A stretch of 62,125 bases of DNA from an uncultured Lachnospiraceae bacterium (lineage in GTDB: Bacteria > Bacillota > Clostridia > Lachnospirales > Lachnospiraceae), in assembly GCA_905234245.1 (NCBI GenBank), contig CAJOGN010000028.1, forward strand, positions 1 through 62,125. Direction: 5' to 3'. The notes beneath the pieces are model-generated. The model did no database searches. It had not been told where the DNA came from and worked only from the letters and a program-made list of their open reading frames with translations. Positions 33,919 to 44,800 of the stretch are shown one piece after another. Each line of letters opens with the position of its first letter. The first letter of the stretch is position 1. Both the position numbers and the translations under genes were made by a program.

Positions 33919-35643
33919 ATGGCAGAAAAAGTGTTAAGCATTGAAATCTCGCCACACCTAACCAAAGTGGTTGAGACGGAGAGGAAATCCATGAAGGTAG
34001 TCCATGGTGCGTTCTATTTCGAGACGCCTGAGGACACCTACGAGAATGGTACAGTTAAGAGTAACCCTCAATTCAAGCTACGACTAGACAAGGGACTGAA
34101 GGAAAACGGCATTAAGACTAAGAAGGCAATCTTCATTATCCAGGCTACCAACATTGGTAACAAGGAAGAAGTTATGCCTAAGATGAAGGAAGCTAAGATT
34201 AGGGAATATATTGACACTAATGCTAGCACATTTTTCCCAAATGGCGGAGACAGCTTCAAGTTCACCTATCGTAATAATGGTACTGATGAGGAAGGCAAGA
34301 TGCGTGCCCAGCTATTCGCTATTCCTAAGAACATTATTAAGAGTTATGAGGACTTGGCAAGGGCTTGTGGCCTAACGCTTGTTGACATCGAAGTTGTTGA
34401 GAATGGTTTGGCTAAGATTATAAGAGAGAGCTATCCTAACGGAACAATTATCAATATTGATGTTGAGTCTATATGTACATATCTTACTATTGTTAAGAGC
34501 GGTGATATAGTGCTTCAGCGTATGATTCCATTTGGTATAGACGAAGCGCTGACGGCTCTTAAGGAAGCGGATTCATTAGGTGTGGGCTTGTCATACGATA
34601 AGGTGTTCGAAGAGACGACCAAGCGTGATGTTTTCTATAAGAGATTAGAAGGGGATGGCCTTGAAGAAGATGATATCAAGGATGTTGCCACAGAGGAAGT
34701 TAGATTCGTAATTGGTAACTTAACAAGATTCATCGATTACTATATGTCACAGCATGCAGAAGAGAAGATTGACAAGGTAATTGTCAGTGGTCTTGCAACA
34801 TATTGTAAGGGCTTCCCAATTCTACTTGCTAATGAGCTTAACAGAGAATTAGTTCTTGCTGATTCTACAATTATTAGGGAAGTTGCTAATAAGAAGGGTG
34901 TTAAGAATCTTGGCATCTACTTATCTGCAATTGCAGCTGCAGCTAACGCAGATAATTCCGTTGTTGAATCCGGCAAGAGGAGTGGCAAGAAATTAGAATT
35001 CGGTAAGTCAAGCTTAGTTAGAGCTGATGATGACTTCACAGTTGCTAAGAAGGTCATTATAGCAGTTATTATAGCACTACTTCTTGCTCTTGCAGGAATA
35101 GGTCTTAAGATATACTTTGACAATACGGTTGATGATCTTAAGTCACAGATTAGTTCTTATAAGGATGCAAAAGAGATTAACGAGAAGATGCAGACAGCCA
35201 AGGCTAATTATGATAAGGCGATGGCAGTCGATAAGTTATCTACTGTTGCAAATGATAAGTTCCTCAATCTAATTGGTGAACTTGAAGCGAACCTGCCATC
35301 AGATGTAGTTGTATCTTCTATAGATGCTGATTCTGATTCGGTAGTAGTTGAGGTTGAATCTGCTTCTAAGCAGAGTATTGCATCACTATTATCAAGCTTT
35401 AGAACATTTAATTCAGTTAATGTAGCAGATACAATCGATATTAAGTCTACTACTAATGATTTAGGCGTGACCCAATATTCGACAGCTATCAAATGCGAAT
35501 ATAAGTCTGATGATACTTCATCAGCGACCGCAAGTAGTTCTAGCAGTACAACAAGTAATTCTACTAACAGTACTTCTAATTCTACTAACAGCTCAAGTAA
35601 CTCATCAAGCAGTTCTAACAGTTCTGCCAACAAGACTAATTAG
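33919..35643 (+). CDS. PilM-PilN fusion protein of the type IV pilus alignment complex
   Basis: A 574-residue protein. Residues 1 to about 345 form an actin-like PilM domain (LSIEISPHLTKVVETE, then IINIDVESICTYLTIVK and VIVSGLATYCKGF). A single membrane helix at about 377-397 follows, then a PilN-like part: coiled coil (DLKSQISSYKDAKEI) and a ferredoxin-like domain (LEANLPSDVVVSSIDADS). The tail from about residue 534 is a Ser/Asn/Thr repeat. Normally PilM is cytosolic and PilN a separate bitopic protein that binds it by its N-terminus. Here they are one chain with no intervening stop. GGAGAAGG precedes ATG 33919; pilO follows. Confidence 0.8.
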   Translation: MAEKVLSIEISPHLTKVVETERKSMKVVHGAFYFETPEDTYENGTVKSNPQFKLRLDKGLKENGIKTKKAIFIIQATNIGNKEEVMPKMKEAKIREYIDTNASTFFPNGGDSFKFTYRNNGTDEEGKMRAQLFAIPKNIIKSYEDLARACGLTLVDIEVVENGLAKIIRESYPNGTIINIDVESICTYLTIVKSGDIVLQRMIPFGIDEALTALKEADSLGVGLSYDKVFEETTKRDVFYKRLEGDGLEEDDIKDVATEEVRFVIGNLTRFIDYYMSQHAEEKIDKVIVSGLATYCKGFPILLANELNRELVLADSTIIREVANKKGVKNLGIYLSAIAAAANADNSVVESGKRSGKKLEFGKSSLVRADDDFTVAKKVIIAVIIALLLALAGIGLKIYFDNTVDDLKSQISSYKDAKEINEKMQTAKANYDKAMAVDKLSTVANDKFLNLIGELEANLPSDVVVSSIDADSDSVVVEVESASKQSIASLLSSFRTFNSVNVADTIDIKSTTNDLGVTQYSTAIKCEYKSDDTSSATASSSSSTTSNSTNSTSNSTNSSSNSSSSSNSSANKTN

Positions 35644-35657
35644 AAAGGAGGCAAGAT

Positions 35658-36605
35658 ATGAATCAATTAAAAGAAGAGATTAATGAGAAAATCCCTAAGA
35701 AAACGCAGAAAGTAATAATCTATCTTGTAAGCCTCATAATAGTTGTGGTTGTTGGACTTCTTGTATTCAAGCCAATGCTTGATAACGCTCTAACCAGCAA
35801 GAAAGAAGTAGATAAGCTTGAGAAGGAAGTAACAGAACTTAAGAAGCTTGACGCAGCAAAAGAGACTAATAAGAAGGCATCTGAAAGATATGAGTCTGAT
35901 ACTAAGACTATCTTAGCAAAATATCCTGCTGATGTATTCCCAGAGGATATGATTATGATTCTTAGTAACTTAGAATTTACAACAGGAATATTATTTACTG
36001 ACCTTGAGGTTCAGAATAATAATTATGTAACAGATAATAGTGACAAGACTAGCGTGAGCCAGGCTAATAATGCCAAGTCAGGTAGCTCAAGTAGTTCTAA
36101 TAGCTCTAAGTCTAGTAGTAGTACTAGTGCGAACTCAAGCAGCTCTAATAGTAGTTCAAGCAGCAGTGCTAATAGTAGTTCGAACAGTTCCAGCAGCAAC
36201 AGCTCGAAGTCTAATAGTAGTTCGAACTCAAGCAGTAGCTCCAATAGTTCTAAGTCTAACAGCTCTAATGCCAGCAAGACTAATGGGACTAATACAACAG
36301 CATCTAACGGCTCAACAACAGTTGTATCAACAGAGAAGTATGATTTATATGTAACTCCTGTAGATTGCGCATTTGAAGTAAGCTATACAGGAATTAAGCA
36401 GTTGTTCTCAGCACTATTTGCAAGTCCACTTAAGAAGAATGCAGAGAATATTACACTTACATATGATAATGATACAGGTAATTTGCTAGGAACAATGACT
36501 ATTAATTTCTATACTATGAAGTATAAGGATAACCAGGTAAATGGACATGAGGCTATGCCTGGTGTCAGCAAAGGAACACCTAATATATTCCATTCAATTA
36601 ATTAA
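35658..36605 (+). CDS. pilO: PilO-like type IV pilus alignment protein with Ser/Asn-rich insertion
   Basis: A 315-residue bitopic protein. A short cytosolic end, a TM helix at about residues 20-40, then a coiled coil (KKEVDKLEKEVTELKKLDAAKE). The PilO fold follows (DMIMILSNLEFTTGILFTDLEV, and later YDLYVTPVDCAFEVSYTGIKQLFSAL). Residues about 140-222 are an almost pure Ser/Asn/Lys/Thr tract inserted before the second half of the fold. It probably pairs with the PilN part of the preceding fusion protein. AAAGGAGG precedes ATG 35658, 15 bases after the previous stop. Confidence 0.75.
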   Translation: MNQLKEEINEKIPKKTQKVIIYLVSLIIVVVVGLLVFKPMLDNALTSKKEVDKLEKEVTELKKLDAAKETNKKASERYESDTKTILAKYPADVFPEDMIMILSNLEFTTGILFTDLEVQNNNYVTDNSDKTSVSQANNAKSGSSSSSNSSKSSSSTSANSSSSNSSSSSSANSSSNSSSSNSSKSNSSSNSSSSSNSSKSNSSNASKTNGTNTTASNGSTTVVSTEKYDLYVTPVDCAFEVSYTGIKQLFSALFASPLKKNAENITLTYDNDTGNLLGTMTINFYTMKYKDNQVNGHEAMPGVSKGTPNIFHSIN

Positions 36606-36616
36606 GGAGTATGAGT

Positions 36617-37909
36617 ATGGGAGCAAAGGATAACAACAAAGGTTTCTCCTTGCTAGAGCTTCTTGTTGCAGTTGCAATTCTTGCTGTTATTGTAACGCCT
36701 TTTCTAATGGCATTTCTTACGACAACAAGTATTAATAAAACAACGAAGGAGCAGCAGCGTGCCAAGTTCGCAGCCACCAATGTGATGGAGGATATCAGAA
36801 GCAGAAATGTGGATGATGTGCTTGCAGAGTGCGTAGCCGGAGAAGAAGAGGGAACCTATCTTTATACAACTACACAAGAGTCAGATGGACAGATGTATAC
36901 AGTTGAAGCTATTCTTGATCCAAGAAGGACTACAACGAAAGAGAATAGTCCTGATCTTCTAGACGATCCTGATAAAGATGAGGCTACAGATTACAATGCT
37001 GAGATGATGGCACATATCTATGGCATGAATTCAGCATATGATAGTTTCTATGAATTAGATTCAACAACGGATAACAGCAAGATTGAGCAGTTAGCCGAGA
37101 TAATGCTTGGTAACAGAGATGAAGAGAAGTTAAGAGAAATATATAGTTCTGTTAACCGAGAGATTATACTAACTATTGCGGATAATTCGAAGGGCGGTAC
37201 TGATGTCAAGGTAAGAAGTATATATTCTATGCCTTCTGGAGCCACCATTAATAAGGTTGAGACACAGGACCAGATAATATATTCTGATTCTACAGGTGAT
37301 ATTGACCTAAGAAATGTATATCTGTTCTACGACCCATTATATAATGGAACGAAGAAGCAGGCGCGAGAGACTATAACTGTAGTTAATGAGAAGGGAATAC
37401 CTTGTAGTGTGTATCTTGTAAGACAGGATTGGCCAGTAGATCAGACTACTGATAAGTATAAGAACTTCCCATTCTTTAAGTATTGCGAATATCCTGATAA
37501 CGGTTCTCGCAATGACAATTATATTGTAAATGTTAGACTAAAGGAGCCTACAAGGAGTGATAGCTCTATTACAGGTGATGACGGAGAAGTTAAGGTTCTT
37601 ACAACAATTAAGACTAATATTGATGATCTCCAAGATGCTAAGAAGGTAGACGCCTATATGAAGGAGAGTTCTGACAAAGTTCTGAACGCTCACTTAAAAC
37701 TTACATATAGTAATTCTGGCGACAATTACGCATTTACGAAGACCATTGATGGTAATACATATACGGCTGCTAGAATAATGGGTCTTAGTAACCTGGCCGG
37801 AGAAATAGTATCAGACCATGTATATAAAGTAACAGTTAAAGCATATAAAGGTGTAGGAGATGACAAAGAAGAAAATGCTTCAAGCACGATTACAGCAACA
37901 ACTCAATAA
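36617..37909 (+). CDS. Prepilin-type protein (PilV-like minor pilin)
   Basis: I prefer ATG 36617, with AAGGAG seven bases before it, over ATG 36611. The leader MGAKDNNKG-FSLLELLVAVAI is a canonical prepilin sequence: Gly9 cleavage, Phe +1, Glu +5. The hydrophobic helix is followed by KEQQRAKFAATNVMEDIRSRN, typical of PilV/GspI-type minor pilins. At 430 residues it is far larger than classic minor pilins; the distal part is an unrecognised mostly beta globular domain ending in a Thr/Ser-rich segment. It overlaps the next gene by 50 bases. Confidence 0.8.
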   Translation: MGAKDNNKGFSLLELLVAVAILAVIVTPFLMAFLTTTSINKTTKEQQRAKFAATNVMEDIRSRNVDDVLAECVAGEEEGTYLYTTTQESDGQMYTVEAILDPRRTTTKENSPDLLDDPDKDEATDYNAEMMAHIYGMNSAYDSFYELDSTTDNSKIEQLAEIMLGNRDEEKLREIYSSVNREIILTIADNSKGGTDVKVRSIYSMPSGATINKVETQDQIIYSDSTGDIDLRNVYLFYDPLYNGTKKQARETITVVNEKGIPCSVYLVRQDWPVDQTTDKYKNFPFFKYCEYPDNGSRNDNYIVNVRLKEPTRSDSSITGDDGEVKVLTTIKTNIDDLQDAKKVDAYMKESSDKVLNAHLKLTYSNSGDNYAFTKTIDGNTYTAARIMGLSNLAGEIVSDHVYKVTVKAYKGVGDDKEENASSTITATTQ

Positions 37910-40367
37910 GAATAATAAGGGATCAAGTCTTGTAACAGTATTACTTGTAGCATCGATTATTGCGGCTCTTGTTACAGTTGTCCTTGCTATTGTTCTTCTT
38001 AATGTATATATGAAGAAAGCTGATTTGGAAGGACAGGGAGCCTTCTATGATGCTGAGTCTGCGTTAGAAGAGATTAGGGCTGGATTGTCTAAAGATGAGT
38101 CTGATGCAACAACTACAGCATATCTTGATACACTATCTAACTATGCTAACTTAGAAGATGAGAAGAAGACGCTTAACTTTGATGAGAAATTCAGCGAGAT
38201 TATTAAGAATAAGTTGACAGATACATCCAGTGGTTTATATAAGATTAGTACTTTAGAGGGCTATCTTAGGGGAACTAAGATGAAAGATGGAGTTGGAGCT
38301 GAAATTCTAACCAACCCTGCTGATGCACATTTTAATATCACTAAGGAAGGCGCTGTTCTTAAGGATGTACATGTAAGATATACAGATAAGAATAACTATG
38401 TGTCTGAGATTAAGACGGATATTGTGTTAGAGTATCCACCTGTTAATTTCCAGAACGCATCTTCAATTGATAATATCCTAACATATGGATTGATTGCTGA
38501 TAAGGCATTCGATCCAAGAGGTTCTGTAGAAGTTATTGGTAATGCTTATCTTGGTTCAGAGCTTGGTAAAGATAATAAGATTAGTAGCGCCAACGTTGAC
38601 TTCAATGCTAATGGAACACAAGAGACTAATGTAATAAGTGGAGGTAACTTCCTGTTAGATGGTTCGACGGTTAATACTAATAATATAGCCTTCTGGTCTG
38701 ATAAGGTTACTCTTGATCAGTCAGAGTTCAATATGAATACAGGTTCACTGTACATAAAAGATGACTTAGTGCTTGGCAACAATGCTAAGAGTAAGCTTGC
38801 CGGTAAACTTATTATGTTCGGTAATCCATGGGTTGCCGCTGATACGGAAGCTGATAAGAACCCTGATAAAGCTAAGATTCAATCTTCAGAGGTTAGAGAG
38901 GCTGCTAGGGATGATATGCCTTCATACTCTAGTTCGATTATTGTAACCGGTTCTAATGCAGGACTAGACATGAGTGGTCTTAATACTATGGTAATAGGCG
39001 GTTCTGCTTATGTTGATTCCTATGGAACGGATGGGAAAAAGTATAGAACAAGACAAGATGGGTCATATGAAAGAGATAAAAATGGAATAAGGTTAAGTAA
39101 CGATATAGTTACAGGACAGTCAATGGCTCTTAAGTCTGACCAGAGAGCATATCTTGTTCCGCCTACTCTTGTTGGCGCAGGATTAAAAAATGGTCAGAAT
39201 TATCAGAATGGTTTGACCAATCCTATGACTGCTAATCAATACAAGGCACTGCAACAAGAGATTATGACTGCAAAAGGCTATACAAGTGAAAGCCAGATAC
39301 AGCCTACAGACTATGTTAATATGGACCTTGCTGAGCCTACGCTAGGTGCGAGTCTTAATGGATTTGTTATGGCTCATAATCCAACTAAGACAAAAGATTG
39401 GTGGGAAGATAATGGCTATCTGCCATCTGTTAGAGCCTGTGCATATCCTACTACAAGTGGTGGCGGTTCTATAGTATATTTGTTTATAGAATTCAAGACT
39501 GTAGGTGATAACTATACTGGTCAGCAGAATACTGATTACATACCTGCAGAAGCTTTCTACAACAACTGGTATAAATTATATAATTCCACAGCCACTAATT
39601 ATCAGAGATTGCTTGGTAACATAGATTATTATGCTACTTATGGAATCAAGCTTCCTAAGGATGTTAATGATAAGACTAGGATGTACTTTACAGGTAATAT
39701 ATTAAGTACAGAGCTGTTTCCTGTTATTGTGCCAGATATTATTACACAGCCTGACTTCACAATAGACCTTAATGTAGAGTATTCTAAGCAGTCTGCTTAT
39801 TATCAGGATGCGTTCTTCACACTTAATAAGAACTTATCTACCAGATATGTTACGCTGACTGGAGATGAGAAGCAGAATACATTGTTTAATAACCTTATAA
39901 CAGAGTCTGTGAAGGTGGGGGATGAAACATATAAGTTATCTGGAACGAAGTATTATGTATCACCAACAGGTGAAGGTGCTGTAGTTCATAAGGGAGATGT
40001 AACCTACGATAATAGCTTAGAAAACAGTTTGCGTAATGAAACGGATGTTAACGGAGATAAACATAATGATGCCAAGGTTAATGTAATTATTGCAACAGGT
40101 GATGTAACTGTTAATGATAATTTTGAAGGCATGATTATTGCAGGTGGCAAGGTTAATGTTAAGTCAAAAGTTAAAGTCACCTCAGATTCTGATAAAGCTG
40201 CCAAGGCTTTGCAGGCGCGAAAAGAGGATGATGTCAATGATACAGCTGCTAACTTTGTAATCAATGCTGCTAAGTATCTACTTGGTGGTACAGGTACTGT
40301 TGATGGAGACAGTGGTGAGATTACTATGAAGGATTATGTAACATTTAGAAACTGGACGAAGCAGTAG
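37860..40367 (+). CDS. Large PilX-like minor pilin with atypical cleavage site
   Basis: An 835-residue surface protein. A basic leader and NNKG-SSLVTVLLVASIIAALVTVV resemble a prepilin with Gly21 before the cut, but +1 is Ser and +5 is Thr. After the helix, GAFYDAESALEEIRAGL is the PilX N-terminal type segment. The remainder includes a repetitive beta-rich part (VEVIGNAYLGSELG, GGNFLLDGS, IIAGGKVNVKSKVKV), suggesting a bactofilin-like or beta-helix fold. It overlaps the previous gene by 50 bases, so translation is coupled. It is likely a pilus-tip or initiation-complex component. Confidence 0.65.
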   Translation: MTKKKMLQARLQQQLNKNNKGSSLVTVLLVASIIAALVTVVLAIVLLNVYMKKADLEGQGAFYDAESALEEIRAGLSKDESDATTTAYLDTLSNYANLEDEKKTLNFDEKFSEIIKNKLTDTSSGLYKISTLEGYLRGTKMKDGVGAEILTNPADAHFNITKEGAVLKDVHVRYTDKNNYVSEIKTDIVLEYPPVNFQNASSIDNILTYGLIADKAFDPRGSVEVIGNAYLGSELGKDNKISSANVDFNANGTQETNVISGGNFLLDGSTVNTNNIAFWSDKVTLDQSEFNMNTGSLYIKDDLVLGNNAKSKLAGKLIMFGNPWVAADTEADKNPDKAKIQSSEVREAARDDMPSYSSSIIVTGSNAGLDMSGLNTMVIGGSAYVDSYGTDGKKYRTRQDGSYERDKNGIRLSNDIVTGQSMALKSDQRAYLVPPTLVGAGLKNGQNYQNGLTNPMTANQYKALQQEIMTAKGYTSESQIQPTDYVNMDLAEPTLGASLNGFVMAHNPTKTKDWWEDNGYLPSVRACAYPTTSGGGSIVYLFIEFKTVGDNYTGQQNTDYIPAEAFYNNWYKLYNSTATNYQRLLGNIDYYATYGIKLPKDVNDKTRMYFTGNILSTELFPVIVPDIITQPDFTIDLNVEYSKQSAYYQDAFFTLNKNLSTRYVTLTGDEKQNTLFNNLITESVKVGDETYKLSGTKYYVSPTGEGAVVHKGDVTYDNSLENSLRNETDVNGDKHNDAKVNVIIATGDVTVNDNFEGMIIAGGKVNVKSKVKVTSDSDKAAKALQARKEDDVNDTAANFVINAAKYLLGGTGTVDGDSGEITMKDYVTFRNWTKQ

Positions 40368-40398
40368 GAATTATCATATATTTACTTAAGGTGTAGAT

Positions 40399-40956
40399 AT
40401 GGGAAGTAATTGTAAGAGACGACAACTTAATAATCAGGGCTTCTCCTTAGTAGAGCTTATTGTTATTATGATTATTATTGTTATATTAGCAACAACAGTA
40501 ATAGTCTCATTCGTTAATACTGCTGACCAGAAGGTTAAGTCAAGCGCTACATTGATTACAAAATATATGGACAATGTATTAAGTAGTGCTATGTCTAAGG
40601 GAAATGCCTGGTTTAAGATAAGATACGATGATGACAAAGATAACTATTATGTTGAAGATAGTGAAGGTCATTCTGAAAAATTATCATCTAATGTAACTGT
40701 AAGTTATGATGTAGAAAATGGTGATAAGGGAGTTAAGATTGATGATACTAATTCACAGTTAATGTTCTCTTATAGCAGAGTTAATGGTTCATTTACACCT
40801 ATTATTGATAGTGTTAATCCTGATGGGACATTTATCTATAAGACCAAGGGAGAAGGTTATGCATATCCAGATAAGATATATGTAACCTGTAATGATTCTA
40901 GAAGAACAATTCAGCTTTATGTTAAGACAGGAGTGTATGAGATTGTTGAGAACTAA
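40399..40956 (+). CDS. Prepilin-type protein (GspH/FimT-like)
   Basis: A 185-residue minor pilin. The leader ends Gln-Gly14 and the mature part starts FSLVELIVIMIIIVILATTVIV with Glu at +5, all canonical. VKSSATLITKYMDNVLSSAMSKG follows, as in GspH/FimT proteins, and then a small beta domain. The ribosome site is weak (AAGGTG) ahead of ATG 40399. It overlaps the next gene by about 20 bases. Confidence 0.8.
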   Translation: MGSNCKRRQLNNQGFSLVELIVIMIIIVILATTVIVSFVNTADQKVKSSATLITKYMDNVLSSAMSKGNAWFKIRYDDDKDNYYVEDSEGHSEKLSSNVTVSYDVENGDKGVKIDDTNSQLMFSYSRVNGSFTPIIDSVNPDGTFIYKTKGEGYAYPDKIYVTCNDSRRTIQLYVKTGVYEIVEN

Positions 40957-41602
40957 GTCTAATGATTCAGAACTGAATAAAGGATTTACTCTTGTAGAGC
41001 TTATTGTGTCTATTGCCATATTCGCCATAGTTGCCGCTGCGATAATAGCATTTTTCAGAGTGGCAATGACTCAGTATAGGACTAATACCAATGAGGTTAA
41101 TATACAGACAGAATCGCAGATGACGTGGAAGAGAATAGAGAGTAATGTGTTAATTGCTACTAATGGTGTATGGACGCCGTCATCTTCTAGGATTGATTTG
41201 TATAACTATAATAGTGACGCAGAACATAAGAAGACTGTCACAAGTATATATTATAGCAATGATTCTAGTAATCATACGGTATACTATCAGGAGTACTATA
41301 TTGATGAGAATAACAATATGGTTGCCATAGGTGAGCAGCAAAAGTTTGCTAATCTTGTTACTGCCTTCGAGATAAAGATATATGATAAGGATGGTAATGT
41401 GATTGATGGTAGTGGCAATCTGATTGATAAGGATGGTAATGTTGTTGGCGTGCTAACTAGTGGCACAAGGCCTTATAAGGTATCTGCTCATATAGAATAT
41501 GATGCTAATGGAAGAACATATACATCTGATAATACTGTTGCAATTCGTAATACCATAGTTGCATCAAATAATCCTAGTGAGATATATGCTAACATAGAGT
41601 AG
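40937..41602 (+). CDS. Prepilin-type protein (PilW/GspJ-like)
   Basis: A start at ATG 40937 gives the leader MRLLRTKSNDSELNKG-FTLVELIVSIAIFAI, with Gly16 before the cut and Glu at +5; AGGAG lies close upstream. Longer in-frame starts inside the previous gene are less likely. The 221-residue product contains ESQMTWKRIESNVLIATNG, matching the PilW/GspJ group, and a beta-rich C-terminal half with short DKDGNV repeats. It is the last of the consecutive prepilin genes and is closed by the terminator at 41624. Confidence 0.8.
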   Translation: MRLLRTKSNDSELNKGFTLVELIVSIAIFAIVAAAIIAFFRVAMTQYRTNTNEVNIQTESQMTWKRIESNVLIATNGVWTPSSSRIDLYNYNSDAEHKKTVTSIYYSNDSSNHTVYYQEYYIDENNNMVAIGEQQKFANLVTAFEIKIYDKDGNVIDGSGNLIDKDGNVVGVLTSGTRPYKVSAHIEYDANGRTYTSDNTVAIRNTIVASNNPSEIYANIE

Positions 41603-41623
41603 AATGATGTAGAAATTAATGCG

Positions 41624-41656
41624 AAGAACCTGCTTTTATTGCGGGTTCTTTTTTTG
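41624..41656 (+). terminator. Intrinsic terminator of the prepilin operon
   Basis: Stem AAGAACCTGC/GCGGGTTCTT (one G.T pair), loop TTTTATT, followed by a run of T (41649-41655). Strong. Confidence 0.88.
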
Positions 41657-41722
41657 CGTGCTTTTGTGGCAAAACTCTTTAATGTAGATAATGATATGCC
41701 GATGATATATATGAGGTTTTAA

Positions 41723-41751
41723 TGGATAAACTAAACTATTTGTGGTATAAT
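41723..41751 (+). promoter_or_regulatory. Candidate promoter of the first giant surface protein gene
   Basis: -35 TGGATA (41723-41728), 17-base spacer, extended -10 TGGTATAAT (hexamer at 41746-41751), 67 bases before the GTG start. Confidence 0.5.
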
Positions 41752-41817
41752 ACAGAGTGTATGTTTTAGACACATTTTGGAAACTGTAATAGAGTGAATA
41801 TATATAAGGAGAGGTCT

Positions 41818-44800
41818 GTGGGTAAAGGAATAAAAAAGAGCAAAGTAATACTAGTTGTCAGTGTGGTTGTTGTGGCACTTGTTGTGGGTGCAATAGCCTT
41901 TTTTTCAGTGAATGCATTACAAGCGTCTGATGATAGTGCATTGCCTTCATATACAAAGAAGGATATGGATAAGACACTTGGAAGCCCTGAAAATCCATAT
42001 ACTATCTTAGAAATTGTACCAGATGAAGAGTCTGCATCATTAGGATATCTTATTAGTGGGCAGGAGCCACAGAATCTTAAGGCAATTGGCTCAACTGACT
42101 TAAACAATCCTGATTCTGCAGCTGCAATATATAAAGAAGCATTTGCAAGCGCAACAAGTCCTTCTGCCTATGTAGGTGATCGCGCTAACGCATATATATT
42201 TGATGCAGACAAAGCATCTATTGGAACAACACCAGTATCAGGCTTTGCTGAGAACGAAGATAAATATGAATCAGAAGCAAGTCCAGGCACAGATATGGCT
42301 TATTCTGAATTTGGATATTTTACCAAGGTGAGTGGCGGAAAGGGCGCTTATAATTATGACTACACACGTAAATGTTTTATTCCAGCAGCAGGAGGTAATT
42401 ATACATGGACAAGTGTTGGTGAATTCCAACATGTAGGAACAGGACAGGTTCCACAGGGTAGCGTTCCATGTGCCAGAATGCTTGATAATAGCCTGGGTGA
42501 AGATAGAGGTTACACTTACGATAGTGATAAGAACACAGGTGCTGTAGGAGAGAGTGCATTTAAGTATTATTATTCTCCTATGGGTGACTTCGTGTGGGTT
42601 CCTAATAATTACTTCAATAATGAAGATATATTCAGAGAGAATGCCACTGACACCGAGATTAAAGCAGCCAAAGACGGCGACAAGCTTTATATGACAAGAA
42701 CAGAGAAGAAGTATTATGTCTATGAATCCAGCGTAATTATATGTAATGATATTCCTATCAAATACCTTGTAGGTCCAGATGCGACTGCTATGACATTCAA
42801 GACGCAAATAGTATCTGTTACACCTAAGCAGCTTAAGGTAGATGATTTTAATACCAGTGAAGCTGATAAAGCCAAGGACTTAATTGACACTTGTGATGCA
42901 ATTTATGTTCATAATAGTGCTATAGGCTATAGGATTGCTGATGCTTTAAACCCAAAACCTGCTTCAGGAGAAGAGAAAAAAGCTATTCCGCGTAATTTTG
43001 ATAAGTCATCGACTTCAGGAGACTTGTCCCTTAAGACGGCTGAACGTATTATCGAGAGAGGAGCTGAAGGTGTATCGAAGGATGCATTTGGACAGGTGAC
43101 AAAAGGACCTGCAGCAATTATATTCGATGAAGAAGCTATCAAAACAGCTAATTCTTATGTTAATAGTTATGGTAATCCTGACAATACGAAAAACTGTGCT
43201 AATCTAAAGCTTCTATACGATGTATATAATAACCTTGGGGCAAAGCTTGCTTATAATTGGATGTCAGGTTCTGATTATTCTGATAAGCTTTCTGCAGCAA
43301 GTGCGCAGCAAGGATACAGGAATTTCTCTTATAATGAGGCAGATGCCCTTGGCAAATCGCAATTTGTATATAATTATACAGGTGAGGACGACTCTTGGTT
43401 AACAACGGATTTTGGTAATGAGTCTAAGGTGGCAAAGTCTAATTTGAATGAGCCGGCATTTGATGATGTTAGTACATTTATTAATCAGGATTGTGGTAAT
43501 TCTATGTCTGTTGCTAAGATGTTTATGGCAATTAATCTAGAAGCAGATGCATATAACCAGCCGGATCATCTAAGAATTCTTGAGTTAGAGCCTAATAAGC
43601 AATATATGTATGACGCCAACAATAAAGATTCCTGGGTTAAATATTACTTAGATCTTATGCCTTGGTATGTTGGTACGAGTGCTGATATAGGAAAAGATGT
43701 AACAATCACAGCTATGCCTACATGGGAATTCATTGGAAAAAATGAGGATGTTAACGAGAACTACGATATGATTATTGTAGGTAATAAGCAGCAGGATGAG
43801 ACTAATGGAGCACAGGGATATAATGATCCTAGTATGAATGTTACTTGGTATGGGCAGACTAAGGGATTTTCTTATACAGCAGTTGGAGATTTAATTACCA
43901 CATTTGGAGGAGACGCTGTGGCTGATGCGGATCCAGAGCGTGAGGCATATTATATAAATCGGATAAAAAATAATAAATTTATCGATGAAGATTATAATCG
44001 TTGGGAAGGAACGAAAGAGAATAATTTCTCTGAAAGAAAAAGAAAGTATGATTTAGATTATAAGTGGAAATGGGGGTTGTTGCAGAACAGTAAGTGGATT
44101 AATTCCTGGAATGGTGAAGTGATGGGTTATTCTGGCGACTATTATGAATGGGGCTTTCAGGCTAAACTAGTAGCAGCTGTTGTAGGTGGTGGAGATGCTC
44201 TAGGATCTGGCGGACTAAGATGGTGGTATCAAAAGAATGCTAAGAATCATAATTTTGTCTATGGAACAAAACATGGCTCTGATGCTAATATGATTGGCTT
44301 GCGTTATGCTGGAAATGATTTGACAAAGAAGAAGTACGACCAGCTTGTGGATTATTCTACGCAGGCGCCTCTTATTGTATCCGATGACTTATATTGGCCA
44401 GAAGATAATCCATTTAGAGATTATGCTTTTGAGATTACCTTAGATAAAAGTTCCTTTGTATATAAATTGGCTGATAAGAACAAAGACGATGATACGACAG
44501 TATATAAGCATGCCAGGGCTATAGAAGCTAATAGCAGACTTAACGATGTTAAGAACAATCTATTATCTTATAACTGTAATGTAACATTTACCAATACTAA
44601 TTCAGGAACAGAGGGACTTCCGCGTGAATATAAAGAGGACGATGCAATAAATTATAACCAACAGATGAATTCTGCTGGAAACAATGTGTTAGAATATCAT
44701 TTTGTTCTTGAAGGAGACAAAAATACTAATTATGGAGTTGATGTATACACAGATAGTAATAGTAACGGTATATTCGAAGGTTCTATTAGTCATGAGAAGG

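Noticed and set aside
35208-36277. Minus-strand Leu/Glu-rich frames opposite the Ser/Asn tracts
   Set aside because: They are shadows of AGC/AGT/TCT codons; no start signals and no protein-like composition.
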